Assembly: GCA_009103225.1 (NCBI GenBank)
Contig: RHPI01002262.1
Span: 1,002,585-1,066,584, forward strand
Reading direction: 5' to 3'
Length of the DNA stretch: 64,000 bases
Source of the DNA: Chlorokybus atmophyticus
Lineage: Eukaryota; Streptophyta; Chlorokybophyceae; Chlorokybales; Chlorokybaceae
Made by a program: the position numbers and the translations under genes. This document shows positions 22,331-33,035 of the stretch, in pieces (position 1 is the first letter of the stretch; every line of letters begins with the position of its first letter). The notes beneath the pieces were generated by a model. The model had not been told where the DNA came from, searched no databases, and saw only the letters and a program-made list of their open reading frames with translations.

Positions 22331-23780
22331 ACTTCAACATATACACTCCGTTTATGAGGGATTTGAATGCATTGTGAATTAACATTCTACTACAGCATTT
22401 CTCTATGTTTAGTAGTCTAGCTAATGTTACAAATATATTCCTATGGTCTCCTGCATGCGCTGCACGCTGCAGTTAACACTCTTAGCTGACTACAAGTTTA
22501 TTGTTTTGCCAGCACCTTCGGTGTAGCAGCTGAACATGCTTTCCACATTTTGGATTGTGTGCTGACCCCCAACCTCAGGAGGCATCGTGTGCAATAGGCT
22601 TGCTCGACAGCTGTTGTGAAACGTCTACACTTGTTATAACCCCTCTTGCCAACACGTGCGGGTGCAATTCGTAAAACCACAGCAACTATAAATGTGTGTA
22701 CACATGACAAGAAGCATTGACATGCATAATTGGCTCTAGCACAGTAAACCACCCACCCCTGAGGAAGTCGAGGGACATTACGTCCGCTGCCACTACGGTT
22801 GCAATAGCTTTGTCTTCCTTGCCTCGCTCAGCAGCCTTGCAATATGTAGGCAACTTAATAAGCACCCAAAAAGGTCAGTGACTTTTTGCAAGCCTATCAA
22901 TGACTAGCTGCAGTGCAATTTGCATATCTGTTTTGTAAATGCATATTGCCACTCGCACTCTCTTTCAACCTTTGGTTTGCCACCAAACACTTACTATTCG
23001 CTACAAAGCGTAGTATGGCTGGGAAGTTCCTCTCATGTTAACAAGACTCCATTTGCTCAGGGTTTGTTGAATGGGACTTGGTGACGACATATAAATTGTG
23101 TGTGTATAATCTGCTGGTGATACTCAAACATCCAATGTATATTGCTCTTTGGTGGGGGCATTGGCTTCATTGTCGCAAATAATTGCGTATAATAGTCGAG
23201 ACGGCGCAAGTGGATACTTGCGCCATGTTCACATAGGGTTTATATGTTTTAAGAATATGTCGGTATCCGTATGCCTAAGGACTACTCCGGCGGCAAGGCT
23301 GACGGCGGTGGTGGCAGCGGCGGCAGGTGCATAATGAGGTAATGGGCTTAAAGCTTAGCATGGACAATCACCAACGCATGCAACAGTTGTTGCAATTGTA
23401 CATTGCTAGTCAACTAGTGCTGCACTAAGCGGGTTGCACTATTATCTGTTCACATCAAACAGTGTAAACCTTGATGGCGGTTTGCGCGGAGCGAGCGCGT
23501 CAACTAAGCATGCTCATCCCTCCCAACCCCAGGTCCCTAAATGGCTCAGGTAATGTGCGTGTGTGTATAGGTGCAGATATGTGCGCGTGTGTGCATTCTA
23601 TAGCTCATGCAATTATTGGTATTATTGCTCGTAGATGCCATACTCAAAACCCAAAATGCCTTGGTTGAAACAACGCCCTAACTCACCCCCAAACACTATT
23701 TCAATTGAGCCCATAGCGGTTTGAGAGCCACATGCCAGCAATAAGACTCCACCGGTGCACTGCCATGCGCCTCAGCCTAA
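22331..23780. other. no feature recognised
   Basis: I inspected both strands and found no domain, splice-consistent exon chain or repeat boundary. Base composition is mixed, and the short ORFs look random. Confidence 0.4.
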
Positions 23781-23784
23781 CGCT

Positions 23785-24413
23785 CTAAGATCCTTCCAAA
23801 AAGAAGACAACCCAGCATCCGCGCACGCATATATGGTCCAGCTCTGGCCCTAAGTACCAGGCGAGGTCCTTGCAACGCTTCTGAGTCTCTACCATTAATA
23901 AGGTGAGAGCCTCGAACGCCATCCTCTGGCCTGCATACAGGCCTAGTTTGTCATAAGTGGCCATAAGAGCAGCCACTGCTGGATCTGTGTGCATGAATTG
24001 CGGTACATTATGCATCACCTCGTGCACGATTATGCGAATCACCATCTCCTTGCTTGCACGCGGGAGACCATCTCATATGCGTTACGGACTTGCTGCGCCC
24101 ACTCATCCCACACTTCCTTGCGAAGCTGGGGGTGTGCAGGAAGAAAAGCCTCACGCTCTGATGCGTACTTTGCTATGGCCGCCCTGATGATGCTTTGAGC
24201 GTCCATAGGTTGTTCATCATGAGAGGACTTGTTGAAAGCAGCTTCACCACTCTTGGACTTGGCATCTTCCTCATCACTGACACTGTAACTACCGCTCGTG
24301 TCCAAGTGCTTCACTTCCTTATCACTTGATGGCTCAAACGATAAATCCTCAGAATCGGGACACATCCCGCCTTCCTCTCCTTTGTAAGACATCTGCCCAA
24401 GAAGATAAGCCAT
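23785..24413 (-). pseudogene. hypothetical acidic ORF, frameshifted
   Basis: A minus-strand frame starts at 24,413 with an acidic Ser/Glu/Asp/Lys-rich segment (residues about 15-75) and continues as a helical region ending VSRVQARRW. The next frame (24,045-23,785) takes over with only a 1-nt shift and continues helical (RMAFEALTLLMVETQKRCKDL). Together they would give a protein of about 210 residues. I recognise no family. The surrounding DNA is repetitive, so it may be a transposon gag-like protein, but a decayed cellular gene is possible. Confidence 0.35.
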
Positions 24414-24879
24414 TTAGAAGATTGCAAGTGCACAAGTGCGCAAGCACACGAGTTGTGCACTTCAAAAGTGTCAAAATGTGTTATTTCTTTCTCGTTAACT
24501 GCAAGGTTTTTAACTTGGGCAAAACAACTTGTAAAGAGATTACTCAACACCTCTTGGCAAGGCGCTTGCTTGCAAGCAAACCGCACGCAATTCCACGCAA
24601 CAATTTGCAAGCTACAACAGCTCAAAGCTTTCACTTTGTACAACTCCACTAATTTACAATTGCAATTGACACGAGTAGTGCCAAGTGTGAATGGAGTTTG
24701 CTTGGCCGAACAGGACAGAACTGTTGGCCCCACTGCACTGGCTGGCGGTCACGACAGCCGATATTGCCATTGGACTGCCCTCCAGGGTTAAAGCACGCGT
24801 GCAAATGCGTGCGCACGCACGAAACCCTTCACACCCCCGCGAATCCACGCGGTGGCTATTCCACAATGTGTGCAAAGTG

Positions 24880-25530
24880 AGAGATTTTGAGCATGCGTGT
24901 GCATAGTTGGCAAGTCCGCGCATGCACATGAGTGAGTGCACAGCCAGAGTCAGCACATGTGCGCATAGTCGCAACAAGTGAGCATGCGTGGGCATAGTTA
25001 GTTCGCGCGTGCACATGTGTGCCTGGTTGACAAGTTCGTGCGTGCGCAAGTGTGCACATATAACACGTCCGCACATGCACATGAGTGAGTGCACAACCAA
25101 AGTCTGCCTGCACATGTGTACTTAGTCATAAATTGAGAGGATGCGAGTGCATAGTTGGCAAGTTCGCATATGTACACGGGTGAGTGTACAGCCAAAGTGT
25201 GCATGCACATGTGCGCATAGTCACGAGATGTGAGCATGCGTGTATATAGGCAGTCCATGCGTGCACATGTGTGCCTAGTTAGCAAGACCGCATATGCACA
25301 TAAGTGAGTGCGCAGTCAGAGCTTGCATGCACACATATGCATAGTCTAAATATGTGAGCAAGCGTCTACGCAGTCCAAAAATATGAGCATGCATGTGCAT
25401 AGTTGGCAAGCCTGTATGTGCAAGTGAGTGAGTGCATAGTTAGAGTCCGCATGCACATGTGTGCATAATTTTGAGCATGTGCACGTGTGCTTAGCCAAAG
25501 AGTGTGAGCAACCATGTGTGTGCATAAGGT
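24880..25530. repeat. degenerate tandem array around GCATAGTTGGCAAGT
   Basis: Units of roughly 110-130 bp contain GAGCATGCGTGTGCATAGTTGGCAAGT, then GCACATGAGTGAGTGCACAGCCA, then CACATGTGCGCATAGTC. At least five units are recognisable between 24,890 and 25,530. Minus-strand ORFs rich in Cys/His/Thr are repeat translations. Confidence 0.6.
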
Positions 25531-26195
25531 TAATGTGTATGTGTTGTGCAGGTGAAAGCGTGTAGGGACATAGACAGCCGCGAAGAGCGTTTGGCAAATT
25601 GCGGCACACACAGAGTCCTATAAGCGTGCGTGGGACTCTTTGCGTGCCGCAACGTACGCGTAACATACATAAGTACATTACGTGTACGTACGTACATCCG
25701 GCATTTGTTAAGCCATTACGAATAAAACCTTGAAGCGGAAGGAGTTCGCTGCAGCTACGTTTAGGCTTGCAGAGGCAAACAATGGGGCTGTAAGCGCACA
25801 CTCGCTCAATGCAATGACAAGCGAGACACCTTCTTGCCATATGCATGTGCATGTATGTGGTTAACATTAAGTGCTCTTTATGTCTTTTAAATGTACATTG
25901 CTTTGCTAAGCGGTTGAGACACCTGACTACTTCGACTTTCAAGCCGATTTTCACAAAAGAGTGAGAGCTTAAAGGTAACCTGCATAAGAACAGCATTCGC
26001 GTATGCGAGATGATGGAGCTCACATTGGGCAGCATCGTAGAGGCGAAGCCCACCTCTTATACTGGAAGTGGTGGTGAGGAGGAGCCTTCAAGGACATGTC
26101 AGGGTACATGAACTTCCTATACATACATGCATTTTTAGATTGCAAAAACTCCGCTTTAATGATACGCTTATAATGTTATTTAATAAAACTGGGCA
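25531..26195. other. no feature recognised
   Basis: A minus-strand open frame of 235 codons crosses this stretch and the tandem array to its left. Its composition changes at the array border and it has no recognisable domain, so I do not call it a gene. Confidence 0.35.
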
Positions 26196-26199
26196 AACT

Positions 26200-26529
26200 C
26201 ACACACGACTTATATGCGACACACAGCTCATGCTGGGGGGTCGCTATGGGTCCATAAATTGGTGACGGCGCCATTGCCGCTAATGCAGAGGTTCAAGCTT
26301 GAGAAGCCTGTACACCTACAGCTCTAAACCACACTCGCCACTTATACCAAAAATGGCGCCGCCGTGCTAGGGTTTCAAGCGACTATATATATACAAAGAG
26401 CTTGAAACTCACAACTCACGCATAGTGAGTGCTTGTGCCCCCAAGTGCCCAAGGCATTAGGGGCACAAGAGTCTCATAACTCGTTAACATAATTTTGAGT
26501 TCATGGGCGCGCATTTCATGCGCTTCATG
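26200..26529 (-). repeat. 486-bp target-specific repeat, copy 3 (internal deletion)
   Basis: Both ends are present (CACACACGA at left, CGCTTCATG at right), but about 155 bp are deleted internally, removing most of the 83-codon frame. Flanks are AAACT at left and AACTTATT at right, that is AATAAGTT and AGTTTGCC on the element strand. This is a slightly different version of the usual ATATGAGTTT site. Confidence 0.8.
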
Positions 26530-26542
26530 AACTTATTTAACT

Positions 26543-26606
26543 TACACACGAGGTGTATGCGACACACAGCTTATGCTAGGGGGTCGCTATGGGTCGATAG
26601 ATCGAT
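26543..26606 (-). repeat. 486-bp target-specific repeat, copy 4 (fragment)
   Basis: Only the hairpin-distal end is present: ACACACGAGGTGTATGCGAC up to GGGTCGATAG. It lies 13 bp from copy 3, with AACTTA between repeats, suggesting that copy 3 inserted into or next to an older copy. Confidence 0.65.
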
Positions 26607-26639
26607 GAAAACAGTGAGAGCATGTACCACCCAAGATGA

Positions 26640-28129
26640 GGCTCCGCATTAGTGTGTGCAACTCAAGCAATGCGGCGCACATATAGCCCTCAGCTTCAGT
26701 GGAAGACTTTTAGCGCCCAAACTGCTGCCACAGGTGCTGGGGCACACCAGCCTTTGCGGCTTGGGTCGTAGCTCTTGAACGGGCAGAGTGTGTGCCAAAA
26801 TGCGTGGGGTACTCCCCTACCGCTATAATGGCTGCCTTCTCCCAACCCAGGATGGTGCTATATGGCACCACGATGTTGCGTAACGCACATTTCCCCCGCT
26901 CGTATGATGAAGCGCAGCAACTTGCCGGGGCCCGCGTGCCGTTATCTTAACTTTTCGGTGTGCATCACAGGGCACAAATCATCGCCCACCGCAACTATAT
27001 GCACTGTGGCGCCCACACCGTGTTGATCGATTTCGCTACACGGAATGACAAGATCCATGCGGCCTGGTGAAAGACAATGTCCTGCGCGTTGACCTCCACC
27101 AAGTTGGAATACTGCAACATACCCGCCAATTGCAGCAGCACCGCCACTATTTGCAGCCTGGCCACCAAGTCCCACCCGTTGCGAGCAAAGTGCGAGACCA
27201 TGACTCGCAGGTGTCATGGACGACCAAATAATAACGCCACAATGGTCGCAAAATACACTTCGTGCTTTTGTGGCGTAATGGTTTGTTACGTTGGTCATTG
27301 GAGCTTAAGACCCAAAAGGTTCTGAGGTCCAAACCGCCTGGCGGCAGATCAAGACGAATTCTTGCGGTCGTTGTGCGATTCAAGAGGCCTCGCGCGCCTG
27401 GTTAGGGCATCAATGCGCGTCTTGCAGGACAGCAGTTTGTCATTCCGACGCGTCGCGCTTAAAACCACACGACTTTGCCTAACGGCAAGTAAAAGAAGGT
27501 CTCATACGCGCAATGCGCACTGCGACTGCTGTGACAATTGCAAAATTGCTTTCATTGCTCAGTGACGAGAGGCCGTGTAGAGAACTCACATTTAACGAGG
27601 ACATTAGACACCTAAGTGGGGGGGAATGTCACGGACAATTAAAAAGTAACGCCACAATGGCCGCAAAACACACTTCATGCTTTTGTGGCCTAATGGTTTG
27701 TTATGGCCGGAGCTCAGGCGTGTAGGCGTCCTTTTTCCGCGTGTTTAATGGTAGCAGCCTGGCAGCAGCCTCATGCACCACCGCAACAAGTGCATGTGCA
27801 GTGGGAGAGGCCTGGCCTACCACGGTATGCGCAGCATGTATGGTCGAAGAGGCATGTTTCACAAGTGCCGGGGTGGTGGGATCCACCAACACCTTGCTTA
27901 GGAACAGGGCCATTGTGCCAGGGTCTGTGGGTAGCGCAGCCGAACCACAAGGCGTGCAAAACTTCACAAAGTGGCGCCAGTAGCTCTCATGGCCGCGCAA
28001 GGTATAAGTAGCACATGATGCCGCAACTGCTGCAGGGTATAAGGTGCGCAGGCGATCAATCTCATAATCCCCAGGGACGTTGGGCATGAGCGATTGCAGG
28101 CTGCGCTCAATAACAGCTGCACATAGCAT
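26640..28129 (-). pseudogene. tyrosine recombinase of element E, split by a TRIM
   Basis: The SAM-like core-binding domain is at 28,129-27,711 (for example YTLRGHESYWRHFVKFC). The catalytic domain continues at 27,206-26,995 with FARNGWDLVARL and AGMLQYSNLVEVNAQDI. The first catalytic Arg of the family appears as Gln in LQYSN. The H-x-x-R box reads GTHSARSRATT near 26,820, followed by AGVPQHLWQQFGR. A 494-bp TRIM separates the two domains; without it the frame reads straight through TPELR-RVMVSHFARN. A later frameshift follows the FGR box. Confidence 0.75.
27212..27705. mobile_element. TRIM 1: miniature LTR retroelement, 79-bp terminal repeats
   Basis: Two 79-bp direct repeats (27,212-27,290 and 27,627-27,705) both start TGTCA and share ACGCCACAATGG and GCTTTTGTGG blocks. 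A perfect polypurine tract AAGTGGGGGGGAA directly precedes the right copy. After the left copy comes TTGGTCATTGGAGC, which may be the primer site. The 336-bp interior has no coding capacity. A 5-bp flank GCAGG/GCCGG (4 of 5 identical) acts as target duplication, because its removal restores the recombinase frame. The repeats have diverged to about 80 percent identity by eye. Ends TG...CG/TG are not the usual TG...CA. Confidence 0.75.
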
Positions 28130-28421
28130 GTGTCAATGGCCAGGAGGCAATTCAATTCTCAATGCCCATGTGTGACTATTGGGTTAGCCCCCTTGAAGAT
28201 CCGTGGCTTGAGGGCTAGGCCACAAGGAGGCTGCGCCTTTGGGTAGGCTCGCATTACATGCAACCATAAGTGCCCACACCCCATCGCGGCAGAGCACGAG
28301 CCATCATGTTTGAGTTGTCCACTCGGCAGAATGAGGCAAGTGCGAGCCTTGCATTCGCGGGCATGGCGTAGAACAGTGCCAACACGTGTGGTGGGGGATG
28401 GCACAAGTTGTTGCAACCACT

Positions 28422-29635
28422 CTAGTGACAATGAAAGGCATTGCCGGATGAGCCCGGACATGGCAACACCAAGTTAAAGGCCACACACACAGTGTTGGCA
28501 TTCGTGGCGAAGCGGTCTATATAAAAAGGGCCCCACTTGCGGGCGAGCACGCGGACCCAAGGGGCTTGCAAGGTCCACCCGTTCCAAATCGGTGCTTTGG
28601 AGATTGTGTCCGCCTCCTCATTAAGCTCATGTGGTAACCACTCCATATGCCAGCGAATGCAATGGGGATGGCAATGTATGAAAACATGGCATGCCATTTG
28701 CTGCAAGTGCCCGGCCTCATTGCCCCCTTTGCGCATAACGTAGTACACATTACGGGCATCACCATAGCACAGTACCGTACATCCATGCAGCACCTCCTCG
28801 ACAGTGAGCAGGGCACACTCAAGTCCCAGTGACTCGCGGTATGTCGGTGAGCTCAAGCACTCATCCGGTGTAAATGTGCCCTTCACCACGGGGTAAACTG
28901 TGCCATGGCGCACTAGTCCCCAACCAGTGCCGCTAGCATCCATGAATTGCATTATGTCCGGCTGCACAATAGGCCAACTGGGTGCCAGGTTAAGCTGCTC
29001 AAGTGGTCTCTCAGCCACATTAATTCAGCGATCTTAGGTTGGCGTAGCATCATGTGAGAGCTGCATGAGCGGCGGGTGTCAATCAAGCGGCGTGTATGCC
29101 AAGTTGTAAGTTTGACGGCAGGACCCAACATCAGGAACATGGATTATAGCTTGCCACAGATGCGGGCCAGCAACTTCACTGGCAAATGGCGCCTATCGCC
29201 AAATGCGTGTTGCAAGTCTCTGAGCAAACCATTGCACTTCTTGCCGGGAACACGATTAGTACCAGCGTGTGTATCTCACACAAAGCCGAAGATGATGATG
29301 ACTCCGCTCAGCACAATTTGCGCCTTGGTGTTGATCGCCAGCCCGCACCATGCTGCATGTGCTTGCACAATGGATAGGGTGGAGGCATGCTCCAGCTTGA
29401 AGCGGGCAGTAAATAAGAAGTCATCAATGTATGGCATTATGCGAATGCCTTGCACATGCCAATGGCGCACCGAGGGCTTCATAACCTTTGTAAACACGAA
29501 GCAAGCCGTGCTCAACCCAAATAGCAATGAGCAAAAGTTGAACGCTTTGCCCGCAAATGAAAACCCCAAGTAGCCCCACAATGCGGGGTGGATGTCCACA
29601 TAATGACAGCAGGACTTCAAGTCCGTAGAGAACAA
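28422..29635 (-). pseudogene. DIRS-type RT and RNase H of element E
   Basis: RT remnants at 29,635-29,276 include FSTDLKSCCHYVDIHP, the LLFGLSTACFVFTKV block and the catalytic box YIDDFLFTARF. The RNase H at 29,018-28,422 has FMDASGTGWG (first acidic residue), a GLECALLTVEE helix, GDARNVYY, and WLPHELNEEADTISK near its C-terminus, which is the layout of DIRS RNase H. The segment after it (FYIDRFATNANT) is the post-RNase H conserved block. Stops and a frameshift at about 29,100 break the chain. Confidence 0.8.
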
Positions 29636-30041
29636 TTAGTCCTCAGGTTGCAGCAAGTCCGGGATTCTGCGTACATCCTCATACTTGAATAGCGTGTTCA
29701 CTATGTAGGAGTTGACATAGCAAGTCCATAATGAGGCGCAACTTGCGTCCAATGTTGACCACATTGAGTGGGCTCACCACGAGGGGGGGGGGGGTCACAC
29801 ACTCTTGTGTGGCCCCCACTATGCACTAGGTTGGCAATGGCAGCTGCAGTGAAGCCTGCAAACTTGTGCACACTCTTATGATTGGTGGATGCCCGTGGTG
29901 GTGGTGGGTCTTGAGCCCATGGTAGCTTGTACCCATACTCCACCTATGAGAGCACTATGATACACTCACAAATCACGCCATGCTGGCAGGGCATCTCGCA
30001 GTCAATGATGCATTTTAGAATGAAACGCGGTGGATAACTTA

Positions 30042-30383
30042 TTATCCAAATTTATGTATCACATAAATTTCATGCCAAAAAGCGGAAGTGAACCGCGAAT
30101 CCCTATCCGAAATCATATCCACGCGCATCCCATGTTGTGAATACCATCTCCTAAAAAGGCATGGGCAAAATCCTCGCCCGTAACTTTTGGAGGAAAAATG
30201 ATGCATCTCAAGCCCCTCAACGGTGAGATTGGCAGGGACGCGAGCAAACTCATGATGCTTCATCCAGTCATAATCAAGGTCCTCCTCCATGCTAGTATAG
30301 GCCACTGCACACGACCACAAAGTTTCCTCAACAACGAAGCTCAGCAAAAGCCTTAAACGGCATGTCGACCATAAAACGACCAC
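30042..30383 (-). pseudogene. Ty3/gypsy integrase fragment
   Basis: The C-terminal end of this minus-strand frame reads MISDRDSRFTSAFWHEI, the conserved core around the second catalytic Asp of gypsy integrases. Only this short block is recognisable. It sits between gag and RT of element E, so it is a nested remnant of a different element. Confidence 0.6.
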
Positions 30384-30682
30384 AACTTGTGCAAACAGTG
30401 TTTAAACGAGGTTCTATTTTGCTCGGCACTCTCAGCGTCGTTGCGATGGTCATATCATGTCGTTGTCTCGTTCGGGGGTGCTTTGAGACCCCCAGCCAAA
30501 GTCACAAGCAAAATAGCGACTATGCAAGTAGTGGATCACGAATCCAACACGTTTATTCACCCAGCTCGCAGTTCAATCAGAGCAGCAGTCGCGAACGCCA
30601 GAAAGGACCCGGCTGTAGCATCAATGAGTGCAAGTGTACAGCTACTAGGCTGTTACAACAGCTATAGGGCTGTGCCACCAAA

Positions 30683-31098
30683 CTACTGTCCGCCATGTCC
30701 TATTGAGGGCTTATGGCAAAAGGCACGCAAGTGCCCCGGCTCCCCACATTTGTAGCAAGTGCGAGAGTCGCGTTGGCCCCCCGTAGATGCGGCCCGACAT
30801 GGCATAAAAGCGGTCCTGTAATTGGTATGCCCTGCGCCAAATGCATAGGACCCAGCGTAGCGAGGGGGGTACCCGCCCCGCCCCTTGTTGGGAGTATAGG
30901 CCACCCCCGCCTTGGGCTTCGGCTGCGCCGCAGCGCCTCCTTGATTGCCTTCTTAAGGCGCTTTGCCTCTGCACCGTTCATAGCTATAGGGTTGTTTATG
31001 AGCTCCTCCACCACCTTCTGTGCTTGTGGGCAACTTCCACATGGTGGAACTGCTGGTTCACCTCGTCCAATGCTGGTGCATAGAGCACATGTGAGCAA
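30683..31098 (-). pseudogene. DIRS-type gag with CCHC knuckle (element E)
   Basis: Two overlapping minus-strand frames hold EAKRLKKAIKEALRR, a Gly/Tyr/Pro/Arg-rich linker (GRGGYPPRYAGSY) and one CCHC knuckle (CYKCGEPGHLRAFC). The same three blocks, in the same order and clearly homologous, occur on the opposite strand at 34,830-35,127. A frameshift lies between the helix and the linker. Confidence 0.75.
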
Positions 31099-31316
31099 TG
31101 CTGGTTGCGGGCACTTATGCAGAGGCTCAGAGCCCCTTCATGAATTTAGCGCCGGGCGCACCCACATTGACATCACCATCTTCCACATGCAAATGCAAGT
31201 ACAAACCTATTGTGCCTTTTACCTTGCTGTGAATAGTTATAATATAAATACAGAGGTGGACATGCAAGGGTGTTGAGTGCGGGCCCTCTCCCCCCACCGG
31301 ATACGTGAGGAGGAGG

Positions 31317-31681
31317 TGTTGAACACTAGTAATGCGCTTTGTGTGTGTGTATTTGCCTCCTACAAACAAGTGTGCACACACTAAGGACAAGTGCAGCAAG
31401 CACGCCAACTATAGAGACAATGTGCGACCCATTGTATAAAGCAGTATATACAGTGTCTTATATACTGTGCTACAAAGCACTAGTAAGCTCTAGTCAACTC
31501 TGGTCAAAGTCAACACTAGTCAACACTAGTCAATGGTCAAAGTCAACGGTCAAAGTTAAAGTTGATTATGGTTGACCATAACTGCCATAACTCCCATAAC
31601 TCTTGTAACTCCCGTAACTATAAAGGTTAAGCTGATCGTACCAACTACATGTAGGCGCCACCTATACATGTACTTTCAACA
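31317..31681 (-). repeat. copia-type 3' LTR with TTGAC array
   Basis: 365 bp; on the + strand it starts TGTTGAACACTAG and ends CTTTCAACA, so both strands show TGTTGAA-type termini. Nine GTCAA/TTGAC cores lie within about 95 bp (31,490-31,585), followed by iterated TAACTCCCATAACTC units. A TATATA-like stretch (31,444-31,470) is in the middle. No target duplication is found because the other end of the element is lost. Confidence 0.8.
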
Positions 31682-32344
31682 AGCTATAATATTTAACACT
31701 CCCACGCGAGCAGCTTGACCTTGAACTCCAAGTTCTTCTCATAAGCTTACCCACAGTAACTTACTCCATTGAACACTCCTATGGATGTGTTGCTCCTACG
31801 GACTTGATGCTTGTTTGCATGACACCATCCTTCTCCTCGTGCTGCCAGCAGGACTACAAAGTTCCGATACTCCTTGTTTCCTTTTCATAGTTGTCGCATC
31901 AGGTTCCACCACGCCACGCCTGACCTTGCTAAAGTGGTTTCAAAGACTCCTTCAATGGCAAACTATGCTATAAACTACACTGAGTTCTCCACCTTAGCAA
32001 TGCTGTATCAGAGTGTAGGCCGTGCAAGGGTTGATCGGACGCTTGTACCAAAGAAAGCACCCCTCCCATCTCCTGCTAGCTAGCTATACAACTCCGTCCT
32101 TGCATGCCAATCACTTGAAGTGTTCAAACCAGTACCGCACACCTATGTGCTACCAACAACAACTCCACAGCAATGCAACCTCTAGTTGTTTGCAGCTCAA
32201 CACCAGCAACTACTCATAGGCTAGCAGTAACTCTCACAGATCTTTGTGTCTGCGACCTCCGTCTACATGTCCTTCACGCGCCCTTGCAATGAGAGAGGAC
32301 GGACAAACACCATCCACTACAACTCCTTGAGGTCCTCACCGATG

Positions 32345-32983
32345 CTAGAAAGCAATCGCCATTGTGGCGTGCTCCTCCTTGATTGCCTCATCGTGGATCC
32401 TCTTTTGGCATCCACGAATGAAGTGGCCTTTTATCTTGCAGTAGTGACACTCTTTGTCACGTGATGGCTTCCCACCACCTGCTTTGCTCCTGCTGCGTGT
32501 GTGTTGAGAAGATAAGGCAGAAAGTGCGATAGGTTCTCCACCATTCTCTATCTCCTGAACATCCAACTTGCCTTCCACAGCTAGCAGCTTAGGTACTACA
32601 TCAGTAAACTTTAAAACCAAATCTAAGGACTCCAACATAGTCACTAGCGTAGCAAAGCTCTTTCCTTAAGCCAGCTAAGACTGCCCACATCACCTCTACT
32701 TCCTTCACATCGTGGCCCACTGCTGCAAGGTCTTGCCAAAGCTCCCTCGCAAGCTGACACTTTTCAAGATGGAGCACAAAGAGCCAAACCCCAGAAGTAC
32801 TCCAGAATCACATCTGGGGTTTGGCTCTTTGTGCTCCATCTTTAAAAGTGTCAGCTTGCGTCTCAGCTGCAACTTGCGCGAGTTGCTATTGGCCTTAATA
32901 AGGGTGTCGAAGACCTCCCACGCCTCACGTCCAGTCTTGCAATCCGCAATAAGCCCAAGGCACAAGGGGCACAAGAGTCTCAT
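32345..32983 (-). pseudogene. copia gag (UBN2-like and CCHC) of element F
   Basis: Right part (32,983-32,860): ADCKTGREAWEVFDTLIKANS then KLQLRRKLTLLKM, typical of the UBN2/DUF4219 Gag family of copia elements. Left part (32,644-32,345): a linker and the knuckle CHYCKIKGHFIRGC. Between them a 45-bp inverted repeat (32,749-32,859) duplicates part of the coding sequence in reverse and breaks the frame. Confidence 0.75.
32749..32859. repeat. 45-bp near-perfect inverted repeat inside copia gag
   Basis: Arms 32,749-32,793 and 32,815-32,859 are complementary at all but one position and are separated by a 21-nt spacer. The arms include the KLTLLKMEHKEPNP coding block, so the sequence is an inverted partial duplication of gag. 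Confidence 0.9.
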
Positions 32984-33035
32984 AACTCAATGACGAGTTC
33001 TGAAGTTCATGGGCGCGCATTTCATGCGCTTCATG
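32954..33035 (-). repeat. 486-bp target-specific repeat, copy 5 (fragment, hairpin end)
   Basis: Contains half of the internal hairpin (GGGGCACAAG) and the full terminal hairpin ending CGCTTCATG. The flank on the element strand is TATACGAGTT, close to the ATATGAGTT seen at the other copies. Confidence 0.75.

Larger units (their letters stand above)
26630..31098 (-). mobile_element. DIRS-like retroelement E with collinear tyrosine recombinase
   Basis: Reading on the - strand the order is gag zinc knuckle (31,098-30,683), RT (29,635-29,276), RNase H (29,018-28,422) and tyrosine recombinase (28,129 to about 26,640). All four are on one strand, unlike element D. The element is disrupted by a Ty3/gypsy integrase fragment at about 30,042-30,383 and by a TRIM in the recombinase. 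Terminal repeats were not identified. Confidence 0.75.
31317..33000 (-). mobile_element. Ty1/copia remnant F: 3' LTR and gag, pol deleted
   Basis: Reading on the - strand: copia-type Gag (UBN2-like plus zinc knuckle) at 32,983-32,345, non-coding sequence to about 31,690 ending in GTGGGAGTGTTAAA (likely polypurine region), then the LTR. No protease, integrase or RT is present, so pol was deleted or the element was non-autonomous. The same internal 3' end (GGAGTTCAAGGTCAAGCTGC) precedes the LTR at 43,546. Confidence 0.75.

Noticed and set aside
24654-26053. Minus-strand ORFs of up to 235 codons
   Set aside because: They run across a tandem array with composition following the repeat; no domain.
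30387-30755. Plus-strand ORF of 122 codons between gag and RT of element E
   Set aside because: No domain; overlaps the intact zinc-knuckle frame on the other strand at its end.
32700-32870. Possible CRISPR-like or hairpin RNA gene at the inverted repeat
   Set aside because: It is a single inverted duplication of copia gag; there are no regular spacers and the genome is eukaryotic.
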